Position numbers and translations under genes: made by a program. The notes under the pieces are model-generated. The model did no database searches. It saw only the letters and a program-made list of their open reading frames with translations, and was not told the DNA's origin. From Melampsora larici-populina 98AG31 (Eukaryota > Basidiomycota > Pucciniomycetes > Pucciniales > Melampsoraceae), in contig NW_006768842.1 in assembly GCF_000204055.1 (NCBI RefSeq), positions 210,397 through 274,396 of the forward strand: a stretch of DNA of 64,000 nucleotides, read 5' to 3'. Positions 25,327 to 36,455 of the stretch are shown one piece after another (positions within the stretch are counted from its first letter, which is position 1; every line of letters starts with the position of its first letter).

Positions 25327-27212
25327 AATCAATAAAAGTGGTACACAGCTCTCAAAAACCCTCTTTACCATCTCAAAAAAATGTAATGATCTTGGTATAA
25401 ATTCAATATGCAATTCATTTATTAGCACTCTTCAATGTTGTATTCAACTGCTTTCTAACACATTACTAATAATCATTGATCTTTTTATGATCAATATTCA
25501 TATAGATTGGCTTATAAACACACATTCTTGATAATAAATGAAGTTTGTTTATCACTAATTGATTCCAGATGGATGATGCTGTTTATTATTGAATGAATGG
25601 TGTGTAATTGATCATCAAGGTTTTATGAATTCATCTTATGATTTCATTTCAATGATGGATTTGATTGTTTTTGAAACCCCTGTTTTGGGGCTCTCACCAT
25701 AATGAAACCTTGAAATAGATTTGGAAGAGCATCTTTGAGCTCTTCCTCTTTTCCTTGTCATATTTTTGCCTGCCAGCACGCCTATATTGTGAGGAAATTT
25801 ATCTTGACAGATTCAGCATGCAGGCCTACATGTGCGCTGAGTATGACTTATATTTACAGGAACTTGACAGCTCAAATTTGGCACTTTGCTCAAGTAAAGT
25901 GGTGCTACAAGTGACACAAGTGGTATACAAGGCTTATAAGAAGCTCTTTTTGATTTTTTGTGAAGTTGCACAATGTTTAGAGCCATTGAAAGAATTCCAA
26001 GCAAAGTTGCTTGAAGATTCTGCTGGTCTCAGGCCAAAGTTAATGCAATCAAACCTTGACCTTACAGTTAAGAGGGATGCGGACCAAGATTTCTCTTGAA
26101 GAAAAAAAGCTTTGGCCACTTCTAACACTCATCAAGGTGGCCTGTAGCAGTGATGAAACAGAACCTACCCCGCACTGCCAGCATAGATGCGTCGGGTTGA
26201 GAAATCCAAGGCATCATTGGAGGCAAATCCTCGGACAGACCTTGTCCAAGGTTTTTGCCCGAGGTATTTTTTTGCCCTGAGAATTACCTCGGATCAAAAC
26301 CTCGGGAAGCTTCTGTCCGGGGTTTTGCATCCGAGGATACCTCGGATTTTGTAATCCAAGGTAAATATGTTGGTGGTGCCGTTGGCTAGTCTACAGCCCA
26401 AAAGACCCCCCCAAAAAATGTTGATAGACTGAATAAGTCTAACAACAAAAGACTAACTGTATGAGGTAGCAGATCTGTGACTGAGAGTGAAAAGAATGAT
26501 ATAAACAATACAAGCTAAAATCACATCCCAGAGAAGTAGTGGAACCACTCATAAAGGTGGCCTGTAGCAATGATGAAAATGATCAGGGAGCAGTCCAGAT
26601 TTTTATCACTGGTAAAGGTCTAATTTGTGCTCATATGCTACTTGACATAGCACAGCACTTGAAACACTTGTGCTTCTATTGGACAGCCAAAAGGTGAAAC
26701 AAGATCAAAGCATCCCTCAAAACTCAGATTCACCACAGTATGGCTGACCGTCTTGCTGGAGTTTTTTGTTGTGATGATGCACCAGCAAGTCCCATTGAAT
26801 CACTGGAAGGACTATGCCAAGACTGCTACTCACCAGATCTTCTCAATGTCTCAACTCAAAAGGTTAAAAAATGTTGGTGGTTGAATTTAAGCTTTCTTAG
26901 CTAATAGGATGAGAATGAGATCAAATAAGATAATAATTCTGTACACATCTTCTCAATAAGACCATGTTTCATCAAGACATTAGTCAAAGGTTTGGCCAAC
27001 CAAACATCTTGGTGCTCCCAAGCTACTACATTTAGTGCAAGTTCCCAATATATAGAGACATTCAGACCCTGTGTAGAACAAGTTCTTAGATGCAGTCTGT
27101 ATATTCAAATTACCATGAAAGTAATTTCTCATGGACTGACTTCCTTCTGAAGTCAAGTCTTCCCCTGCTTGTTCTACCACTACAAGAACCTGTATTGAAT
27201 GGTACTCAACAG
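25327..27212. other. repeat-rich DNA without an intact gene
   Basis: Contains a 114-codon open frame (25755-26099, plus) that I do not recognise and judge unlikely to be a normal gene. A phrase AAGGTGGCCTGTAGCA occurs at about 26133 and again near 26553. 26205-26365 is dense in CCTCGGA/TCCGAGG and CCAAGG motifs arranged as overlapping hairpins. Looks like decayed transposon sequence. Confidence 0.45.
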
Positions 27213-27321
27213 TGTACAAGTGAGGCCGGAAAAGATACGACACCAGTTTACTCCACCCAGTACACCAGTTGGGGCCAGCGGAGTAAACTGGTGTCGTATC
27301 TTTTCCGGCCTCACTTGTACA
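27213..27321. mobile_element. 109-bp hairpin element with perfect 42-bp arms
   Basis: 27213-27254 and 27280-27321 are exact inverted repeats of 42 bp, starting TGTACAAGTGAGGCCGGAAA, around a 25-bp loop. Perfect arms suggest recent insertion or strong constraint. The end TGTACAAGTG plus an internal AAAAGATAC match the 25195 element, so both belong to one family. A TA lies just inside each edge, consistent with, but not proof of, a TA target duplication. Confidence 0.75.
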
Positions 27322-27461
27322 TTGGGCTTTACAGGTGCAGTGTAACAGTACCGTGTTGACAACCCGCTGTAGCAGGGCTTTGTGGCTGCCAACAGGCCTG
27401 CTGTAGGCCACAAATCCCTGCTGCAGGGGACAATTGTCACAGGGCCATTACAAATCTAGGT

Positions 27462-27726
27462 GTGAGGCTAGATCACAAAGCCAAGATATCCCTGCACCAC
27501 AGCTCCATACAGGAGTGTAGAGAGCACTTTCGGGACCCATCAGACATTGTGCATCCTTGGACATGGATGAACACAGTTTACGGAGATCATGAAACATCCA
27601 AGCTTGAGGCTAGAACACAAAACCATGATATCCACACACCATGGCTCCATACAGGGGTGTAGATAGTATTGTTGGGATTCATCAACATTTCACATCTGTC
27701 CACGTGGATAAACAAGGTTTACGGAG
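27462..27726. repeat. two degenerate tandem copies of a ~125-bp unit
   Basis: 27462-27585 and 27604-27726 align along their length: both contain GAGGCTAGA-CACAAA, a GCTCCATACAGG-GTGTAGA block and a final GTTTACGGAG. A weaker third match lies at about 28385-28465. Copies differ at many sites, so the duplication is old. No protein function recognised. Confidence 0.65.
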
Positions 27727-29532
27727 CTGCAAGCAATATGTGGCTGCACTGGTTACCAGTGCATTCAGATTGGCTGAAATTGACACTGCACCACACTGCC
27801 CGCATAGTCGCCTTGGCAAAAAACATTCAAAGAGTCCTTGGATGCCCCCCTGAGCAAAAGGGCACCTGAGAAATACCTCCAAGGCAGATTTTGGCCATTG
27901 CCGTTGCCTTGGATGGATCCTTGGTGGGAGCTTCCCTTGGAATCAAAATCCAAGAACTCCTCAGATTTTTGCATCCAATCCAAAGATGCTGGCTGTGCCA
28001 TTGCACACCGCAGGGGACCAATGTCATTTTGGCCACTGTTCACATTTGCACCACACCACAGCCCAAGTTCTGCGGCTGCAAGCTGCTTTTTACCTGCCAA
28101 ATACAACCCCTGTGCTGCACTGCGCTTTTATGCGTACAGTGCAAGGGACTTTTCATTTTTGGCACACTGTGCTACTTTCTCAGAGCAGCGCAGTCCTCAA
28201 AGTCCCTTTTTCAGGGCAGCACACCTTTTGTGCAAAATGTGCTGCACTGCGCTGAGGTCGGGGGTTGGCATGTGTCTACGGAAATAAGTGAGGCTACAGG
28301 GAAGAATCATTAGCCTTGTCAGAAGACCTTTTTGAAGTGTTCTGAAAATTCAATATTTCTAAAGAAGTTTTGAATTGATAGATCTCTGTACAGAGTGGAA
28401 CATAGTACCATCTGGATCTGCCAGACATTTTGCATGTGTGTATGGGCATAAACCTGGTTTACAGGAACAAATCTTCTGAAGATATCAAAGAATTGCCACA
28501 ATCTTCTGGAGCTTTCTCAGTAAGGCTACTCTGAAAATGAAATATTGTCAAATTTGTTTTGGTTTAGAGAACTGTCCAGATGGTTGCAGGTACCATCTTA
28601 AGTTCTTTTGATTTTTTTCTGAAGGTTCTCTGAAATTTGCAAGTTATGGTAGTCTCTGGCCTACCAGTGACTAGTAGCTGGTCACTGTGCTATACTCCCT
28701 TGCGGCCACCCACATCTGCAAGCAATCCCTCACCATCAGATTGTATCACACCTCAATTATGCACATGTAGGATACTCAGTTTTGGTTGGGTGTAACCATG
28801 AAAAACTCTTTGAATTGATGCCAACTTTTGGGAGAATCACTTGCATGTTCATCAACTTGCTCTCATTGCTGCAAGCTCTGCTTCACCCTGGACCTGGGGT
28901 TTATTTCAATGGTTTGACTTTCAAAGTGGCATTTCTTGAATCTCATCTTCAACCTCACTTCTGAATCCAGCTAGACCTCTCCCCACACCACCCCTCTTCT
29001 TACAGGTAGATTGGAATTGTGTAATTTTGCTGAGAATTAGCAAAGTCCACCTGAGAAGTCCTGGTAAAGGCATCATACAACCATAGCACCTTGCTCGCTG
29101 CAGATTTGTTTTTCACACATGTGCTTATTGATTGCCTGTGGCAAACATGTCCTGGTTTGTCCCACTTTCATGATTTCACATCACCATTTACCCTATAATA
29201 TTTATGCCTGCATTGCAATGTGTTGCAAACAAACACACCAATGAATACAATCATCAATACCTCCAGCCCTCTATAACTCTTCTTCTTGCAATTGACACAA
29301 ATTCAAATGGTCTGGTTGAAGGCAAAAAAATTTGGACCTAGAATGGGTTCTACTACTAGATATTCCTCAGAAGTCAGATTCATAACTCAAATTACCTCTA
29401 GAGGTTTGTGCAAGGTCCAGAGGTCAATACCTATAATCTTGTTTGTATTGCATAAGGAAAATAAGGTATTTTTGTGTTCCATCAAGGTTGGCTTTGTCCT
29501 CTTCTCCCCTGTTGAATCCATAACAGCAGATT
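27727..29532. other. repeat-rich DNA, locally GC-rich
   Basis: 27830-28290 is GC-richer than its surroundings and is open in several overlapping frames on both strands, which argues against any one being real. The 16-mer TGTGCTGCACTGCGCT occurs near 28110 and 28239. CCTTGGA and TCCAAGG motifs recur at 27830-27960. No gene recognised. Confidence 0.45.
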
Positions 29533-29685
29533 CAGGGTATGTTCAATCATAAGATTTCTGGACAGAAATTGCATTCTGTAAATTTTAAAATGGCAAACTG
29601 GACCAACTCCACCAAACCAGCACCTTAAATTTTGCAGAATGCAATTTCTGACCAGTTCTGACCAGAAATTGCTCAAGTTGCCCTT
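29533..29685. mobile_element. hAT-like MITE hairpin
   Basis: Inner arms about 29563-29590 and 29623-29651 are near-perfect inverted repeats (CAGAAATTGCATTCTG...). Outer edges read CAGGGTATGTTCAATC on the left and GCTCAAGTTGCCCTT on the right, an imperfect inverted pair with the CAGGG-type end often seen in hAT elements. No clear 8-bp target duplication was found, so the exact limits are tentative. Confidence 0.5.
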
Positions 29686-29988
29686 AGTGTACTTTGTATA
29701 TGAATGCTTCAAACAACTTGACCAAAGTACTCATTCTCGTCAACATTGCTAAGAACATATTCTGATCCATCTAATTACAATGGTGATAGGTGCAGCTTTT
29801 GTAGCAATTGTTTTATAATCTATAGTCCATCCATGAAAGATTGGTGTGTACAAGCCCCATGTGCCGCATCTGTGTGCACTGTGCTCTGAAAAATCACCCT
29901 CCTGAATTTTTTCCTCTTTTCGTGAACCCTTTTAAATAGTCTCGCTTTCAATTTGCTTTGTCACATCCAACTCTTCCATAGCCCAGAA

Positions 29989-30190
29989 ATGTACGCACCA
30001 AGAGCTTCAAGGTCGAGTCGAGAAAGGAGATCGGCTACATGCGCTGCAAACCTTTCATTGGTGATACCATTTCAGATACCCTCACCCAAAACGCGAAGAC
30101 TTCTCAAATGACCGCTATGCAAGCCCATCTCATCCGGCCACTCACTTCAATCACTCATCTAATCCTACTGCGCCACACAAAAAATCTACC
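29989..30190 (+). pseudogene. broken copy of the hypothetical gene at 31455
   Basis: Begins ATGTACGCACC, as the intact gene does (ATGTACGCACG), but the frame then stops after 36 codons. In another frame from about 30050 it encodes PFIGDTISDTL, matching PFIGDTNSDTV in the downstream gene. The sequence between is shortened by roughly 110 bp relative to the downstream copy. I read it as a truncated, frame-disrupted duplicate. Confidence 0.55.
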
Positions 30191-31454
30191 TAGTGAAGAT
30201 GAGTGAGTATGTCCGTGATATTCATATTTGAGATGACACAAAAACTTGGGCACTAGGAGTAGATACGAGAATAGGTTTAGGCACCATCTGACGTAGCCAA
30301 GACGAACGATGGGTAAGCCATCGAGTTGGGCGTGATTGCACTTCTGTGCCGTCTTGTTTGCGATAATGGCTCATTACCTTCTTTACTATGAAGATGCTCT
30401 TTACCTTCATGATGATTACCAATCATGTGGATGATCTCGAACTCAGTTCTTCCCACTTTATTCTATTTACTCAAGAAAATTAAAAAGAAATACTATCATC
30501 GAGGAACCTCAAGTTTTCCGAGATCTTTCTACTTTGTATAAATCACTTCACCAATTCATATCAATTGTCAGACCCACTCTCCTCTCCATCTTTTCTTTCC
30601 AAGTTGTAATACCTTTTAGTCCACCCCATAGCGGACCTCTTTATGCTCTTTGAGTCAGTTGCATCTGTATCTCGAAACTATTCTACTATGGCTTTTGATC
30701 CGATTACTTTGCAACCAGTTGCCCCGATTCTAGCTAAACCTACTCATCGTGAGTTTAGCTCGGATCCCCCAGGCTCCAAACCTATTCAACATTGTCGATG
30801 TCTTCTCAATGAAATCATAATCCAGATATGCGGGGTTGCCATGTACGTCACACCCGAGCTTTTGGAGAGTGCATGGTCTGTTCCTTGTTCCTATGATCGG
30901 TGCAGTCGCCGTAGAGATTATGGCATCATGCTTCAAGTTTGATTGTGCCTGGAAATCCGAGTGAGTTGAATTCAGACCAAATGACTTTGCCAGACCCTCG
31001 AAAGCTGATGAAAGACGATCTGAAGGTGCGCATGATGAATCAAGTTGGCTGAGATTGGTCAATAAGAAATATAAGAAAAAAATCATCCCCACTAGCAATA
31101 GTAACCGGACGTTTGCCTAAAAAAATCTCAGGGAAGGAACAGTCACATATCAGTCCATCATACTCAATACAAACTCTGATCAGTGTACCTGAGCACAAAC
31201 TCTCGCGTGTCTGCCCTTGATCTTGAGGAGAATCCGCACTTATCATATAAGTAGACTCCTTCTATCCCAATTACTATCACCTACACATCATTTACAGCCC
31301 CCAACTCATCACAACGCTTTTCTGCCTCATCGCATTCACAACCGCTTTGATCTCGCCACTTTTCTTGAATTCTTTTCCCTGGCTATTCTCCAACTAGCTC
31401 AAAAATTTAAGGCTTTCTCAACGTCATATCTTGAATATTATTATTACTATCGCT
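30191..31454. other. spacer between broken and intact copies
   Basis: Contains a 99-codon plus-strand frame (30643-30942) and an overlapping 122-codon minus-strand frame (30730-31098) starting with a hydrophobic stretch. Neither matches anything I know and I could not extend either by splicing. The last 200 bp is presumably the promoter of the gene at 31455. Confidence 0.4.
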
Positions 31455-32031
31455 ATGTACGCACGCAACTGTGGAGTGAACCTTTGTCTATCTGGTAACG
31501 GAAACTTCGAAGACCCTGCGCCACACAACTCATCATACTCAGGACAACTTTTGGCTGCACAGCACCTAGACTCTGCTCGAGAGGATCTGAAGCTCGACAT
31601 GAGAAAAATGACAAACCTTACGCGCCGGGAGCCCTTCATCGGCGATACAAATTCAGATACCGTCAACCTGGAATACGCAGACATGTCTAATGATCGTTAC
31701 AGAAATAAGTCTGGTCCGGTTACTCATTTCAAGCCGTCCAAGCCGAGCCCACTCAGTAAGAATCTGCTTGAGGAGCATGGGCTGTCCATGGTAGAGGAGG
31801 CTATGTTCTTATTCATGATTGATACAGCCTGTCTTAGGTTAGTCGCACGTCTATCGCATGCTTTTTCGATCTCTTGCTCTCAATGATATATCATGTTTGC
31901 GACGTACTCATTTAAAGCTTCTTGTTTGATACATAGTTGAGTTCCATACAACTTTAGATAACAGGATGGTTCCGATCATGTTTTGTGAGACCTTTAAGAA
32001 GCTATCTCGATCGATTTCTGGCATCCATTGA
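31455..32031 (+). CDS. hypothetical protein, about 150 aa
   Basis: Not recognised. Begins MYARNCGVNLCLSGNGNFED; the middle is charged and hydrophilic (HLDSAREDLKLDMRKM, FIGDTNSDTVNLEYAD, VTHFKPSKPSPLS). The first exon ends at ...DTACLR with a GTTAGT donor near 31836. Using the acceptor at AACAG near 31970 gives a short final exon RMVPIMFCETFKKLSRSISG and a TGA at 32029-32031. No signal peptide or helix is evident. A broken relative lies 1.5 kb upstream. Alternative: itself a decaying gene. Confidence 0.45.
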
Positions 32032-32121
32032 AATACCCGCCAAAATAATACCCACCTGATCAAGTAGTCTCGAAGATATCAATCGACCCCTATATGACTG
32101 ATACAAAACCGAATCCCTCAC

Positions 32122-33367
32122 TTAAAATGATCGGCCTCCTCGCAATGGAAATACCCCGTACTCAAGGAATATTGAATAGCCGGTGTAGGATATGTAATGG
32201 AGATTCGGAGCCCATCTTGGCAGGAACCCGACACGACTGAACACAATCCTCAACTCGTCATTCACGGCTACATAGAAACTGAATGTTAAAAAATTGTCCT
32301 CTGTCCAAATCTTAGTAGTCAAGTAGCAGACTCTCTCCAGAATCTTCGCTGGACTCTTCTTGTTCGTGTTGTGCATCAGCGTATTTGTTTCAATATTGAT
32401 TCCTCTTGAACGAAGTGGCTTGTTATGTATGTTGTTAAACTTTATTCAGTTCCGAGAGGTAGTGAGGGGCGAGAAAATTTTTTACCAGTCTTGATTAAAA
32501 TTAAAAAGTGATTCGATAATTTGTGGCAACCATGGTATATAATCTTGTTGGTCTTTCAGCAACATGAGCTCATAGATATTGTCCCCGTGCGCTATTCCCC
32601 TTGTATCTCTAAGCTTGGTCCGTAGTTGAGACTGGTTCATTGCTGAAAGGAGAAAAGCGTTAAGATCAATGGCATAAACAGCTTTGCGATGAAGTCCAAT
32701 GAGCAGATACCAGTCTTGCACAAGAACGAGGATTACATTCATTGACCTTTTCTGCAAATTTTGTTTCGACAAAGTTGTGCATTGCCTGCGACCGAATTTC
32801 AACTTTCGGAGTGATGTTTCCTGAGGAGGCTCTGAGTAGTATACAAGAGATATGAAAAGTAAAATTTGGCAACGCTTGCCTCATGTATCTCCAGTAACAA
32901 AGGGCACATGAGTATAAATGAGAGAGGTTATGAAACCTCCAAGGCAACTCAAACTTTTGAACGTTCCCTGATAGAATATGGGTCTTGTGTTAAGTTAGAG
33001 GCAGTTGGTGTTTTTGCTTACATTTATCTGCTGGAGCTCCAAGAGCTTTAACCAGGCTAAACCAAATACGGAACGCGAGTCCGTGTTGTTTCCCATTCAT
33101 TCCCAGATTGAGATGTCGCTATGCCCCTAATGCCCACGACTCTTCATCAGCTCAAGAGAATAGAGTTTTGGGCCAACTGCGCCAATCTTGCAAGTCTATG
33201 TCTGGACTGGAATCATGAGAGCTTCTCACGTTTGTGATTCCTCGCCGTTGGCTGTAGGAGTGTAGATTCGGATGCTGAGCTTTTCGCAGCTTTCCACCCC
33301 GTTGTTGAAGATATGTCTCATTAATGGTATAGATCGGTAGACCAATCGCGACGTGTTCAGCTGACAT
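32122..33367 (-). pseudogene. possible decayed multi-exon gene
   Basis: Several minus-strand open pieces lie in order: MSAEHVAIGLPIYTINETYL from 33367, FRIWFSLVKALGAPADK near 33060, a frame around 32760 (MHNFVETKFAEK), YAIDLNAFLLSAMNQSQLR near 32640, and ILERVCYLTTKIWTEDNF near 32330. They read like protein, but near 32750 two frames overlap with a shift that no intron of normal size explains, and the splice at 33000 leads quickly to a stop. Probably a degraded gene; function not recognised. Confidence 0.35.
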
Positions 33368-33802
33368 CGTGAATTGCTCTGAAAGCAGATCAGCACATTT
33401 GCCTACCGTGTCTGCGCCGATTTGTTGAGCGAGGCAATTAGGGTGGCAGTTCGTTACCGCAGGTTTTCATTAAACCATTCCGTGCTTCCCAGCACCAAGT
33501 AAAACTAGGCAGGTCTCACCACTTACCCCAGGGTAGCCATCTTTTGCAAAGATTTTGGCCCGTCACCTCGGCCCGCCTTGGAAAAAAGTGTTCGTCAGCA
33601 CCATCATTCTCAAAATATCATCATAGAAGGCATCGTTGCACTTCGATATTTTGGCGATAAGCTGGTTTCTAGATTCTCATATACTCCTGAATATATTGCT
33701 TTGAATTTTCCTTCAACAATTTCAATACACACCATCAGCTATATCTAGTATTTTTGACTTGAACATTTCTGAACACTTTTTCCAATCCCAACGTCTATCA
33801 TC
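33368..33802. promoter_or_regulatory. transporter copy 2 upstream region
   Basis: Non-coding; the last 150 bp becomes A/T- and C-rich like a fungal leader. No clear TATA box. Confidence 0.4.
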
Positions 33803-36455
33803 ATGGGTGGCCGCGAACGCACTCAGCCGTATTTCGGTCTTTCCGGCCCACGACTCAATCAAGCCATCGCTACCCTATCTGGCATGGGATTTTTGTAAGC
33901 TCCCTAGAACATAAGAATGAAACCGTCGCTTGTCTCGATACCCTTTGACCCAATTTATTTTCCTTTCAGATTATTTGGATATGATCAAGGTGTGATGGGT
34001 GGTTTGTTAACCTTGCCCACCTTTGTGGAGGTCTTCCCCGAAATCGACACTATCTCATCGCACCTTACCACTGCTCAGAAAAATTCAAACTCCACTCTAC
34101 AAGGTGCTGCAGTGTGAGTTCACTTACTTTGAGCACCTTTTCCGAAGAATGATCGGAATCACACTGACAATCACGATATGTACCAATCACAATAGAGCCC
34201 TTTACGAGATTGGTGAGTACATATACCCGTCCAACTACATCTCACTTCCGCTTCTCCTGTACTGAGAGTAACCCGACATATCAGGTTGCATGATGGGAGC
34301 GATCTCTTGTGTCTACGTTGGTGACAAGTTTGGTCGACGGAAAGTAATCTTTGCGGGAGCCGCAGTCATGGTGGGTGCTTCTATACACTTCACATAGAGT
34401 AAAAAACTCCGCATGCTTATTCAAAAACTATATAGGTGATCGGGACAATTCTTCAGGCGTCTGCATTTGGTTTGGCGCAACTCATAGGTAAGCAACACTC
34501 AGCCAACTAATGCGCCATCACTTAAGCTAACGTTATCACTTTCTCGTTTTACGTAGTGGGAAGAATTGTCACTGGGTATGGAAATGGCTTCATTACTGCT
34601 AGCGTACCAGTTTGGCAATCGTGAGTCGAATCATATTTTACATGGGCGTGCGTCTGCTAATGACAAGCGACCATCGTCCAGGGAATGCTCAAAAGCTCAC
34701 GAGCGTGGAAAACTAGTCATGTTAGAGGGTACTTTGATCACTGCAGGAATCATGATCAGTTATTGGGTCGATGTAAGCAGCTCATTTTTGACCATCGAAA
34801 TCCAATTCTGTCATAAATCCAGTGCATCCAGCTAATCAGCTTCTTGGATAAAGTTTGGATTGTACTTTGCTAGCCACTCCTCAGTATCTTGGAGATTTCC
34901 AATTGCTTTCCAAGTCGTCTTTGCACTCATTATCATGGCCACAGTTCTTTCTTTACCTGAATCTCCTAGATGGTTGATCAAAAAAGGAATGATCGATGAA
35001 GCTCGATCTGTTCTGGCATCATTGGATGGACTTAGTGACCCACATCACCACACAGTCAACAAGGTGATCACGGATGTTCAAAAGTCTTTGACCACTGATG
35101 ATCAAGCCAAATCTTCAAGCGCACGAAATATGTTCAAGATGGGAAAAACGCGCAATTTTCACCGAGCTTTATTGGCTTTCATGAGCCAATGTTTTCAACA
35201 AATCAGGTGAGTTTTTGCATTCCCCTTCAGTAAAATATCGCCAAAATCAACTTATTGACTTCATATCATTTTACCATAGTGGAATCAATTTGATCACTTA
35301 TGTAAGTTTGAAGCATTCGAACACTCGATCATAACTCCTGTAATCTGATGCTTGGATTGACCCTCGTGCACTTTTCATTCATTTGAATCAGTATGCTGCT
35401 ACTATCTACGAAAGTCAGTGATAAACGAGATTTCCAAAATTCCTCGCTTCATTGACTGATCGCAATCGACTGCTTCAGATTATCTGCACTTGAGCCCAGT
35501 GTTATCCCGAGTATTGGCCGCTTGTACTGGGACGGAATTCTTCATGGCTTCTTGGATTGCGGTGTATACGATCGGTTAGTATTACTTAAGATTTCCTGTT
35601 GATTCATCCACTGACCCTTTGAACATGAAAATGACGTAACACAGAGCGATGCGGTCGACGAAAATTAATGTTGATCGGTGCAGTGGGTATGGCTTTGAGT
35701 ATGGGTGTCTTGGCCTTCGCCGCATGGGCCATCGATCCACATGAGGGAATCAATAGCAGCGCTGCTGCGATTGTTGCTACCGTCTTCCTATTTGTCTTCA
35801 ATACATTTTTCGCTATCGGATGGCTTGGTATGAGGTAAGTCATCAATCGCTTCAGACTGATTCCAATACTCCAACATCTTTTTAATACTCTCATCTATTT
35901 TTCAGTTGGTTGTATCCTGCCGAGGTCGTACCACTTGAAATTCGTGCCGCTGCTACTGGTGTCAGTACCGCATCTAGTGAGTCAAACACTGGTCACCAAT
36001 TTAAACATGTTATGTGAACTGATTTTCTCTCGGTTTTAGATTGGATCTTCAACTTCCTCATCGTTCTCATTACGCCTGTCGCCTTCCAACACATTGGCTG
36101 GAAAACATGTAAGCTCATGTCATTTCGAGTCATATTCCTGCTTTAAAGTAATTTAAAGATTTTTTTGTTTGAAATTCAAATAGATATCATCTTTGCAGCA
36201 ATCAACAGCTTCATTGTTCCAAGTGTTTATTTCTTCTTTCCTGAAACTGCTTATCGATCCCTAGAAGAGATTGACGCTATCTTTCAAAAATCAGGTTGGT
36301 TAAGTGTTGTGTATAATGCTAGACCAAGTGTGACCCCATTAGCTATGTTATCTACCTCATCCCATATGGATGACATTGATACTACATTGGCTCCACAAGA
36401 TACTGAAAACGAAAAAGGAATAGACACCCCAATAGACTCCATCTTGAAGCTTTGA
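33803..36455 (+). CDS. MFS sugar transporter, copy 2
   Basis: Paralogue of the minus-strand transporter at 20705-23372, with matching exon pattern. Start MGGRERTQPYFGLSGPRL at 33803. Joined exons give LFGYDQGVMGGLLTLPTF, YEIGCMMGAISCVYVGD, KFGRRKVIFAGAAVM, GRIVTGYGNGFITASVPVW, PESPRWLIKKGMID, FMSQCFQQISGINLITYY, ERCGRRKLMLIGAVGMALS, SWLYPAEVVPLEIRAAATG and FFPETAYRSLEEIDAIFQ. About twelve hydrophobic segments are present. The C-terminal tail is acidic and ends SILKL at 36455. Charged, variable sequence between helices 6 and 7 (VQKSLTTDDQAKSS) is the usual cytoplasmic loop. Sugar specificity cannot be told from sequence. Intact. Confidence 0.92.

Noticed and set aside
27838..28313. Overlapping long frames on both strands in a GC-rich stretch
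   Set aside because: Several frames are open at once, none has a domain, and the sequence contains internal repeats, so absence of stops reflects composition.
30730..31098. 122-codon minus-strand frame with a signal-like N terminus
   Set aside because: Overlaps a plus-strand frame of similar length; the hydrophobic start comes from an AT-rich stretch, and no second exon or homologue supports it.
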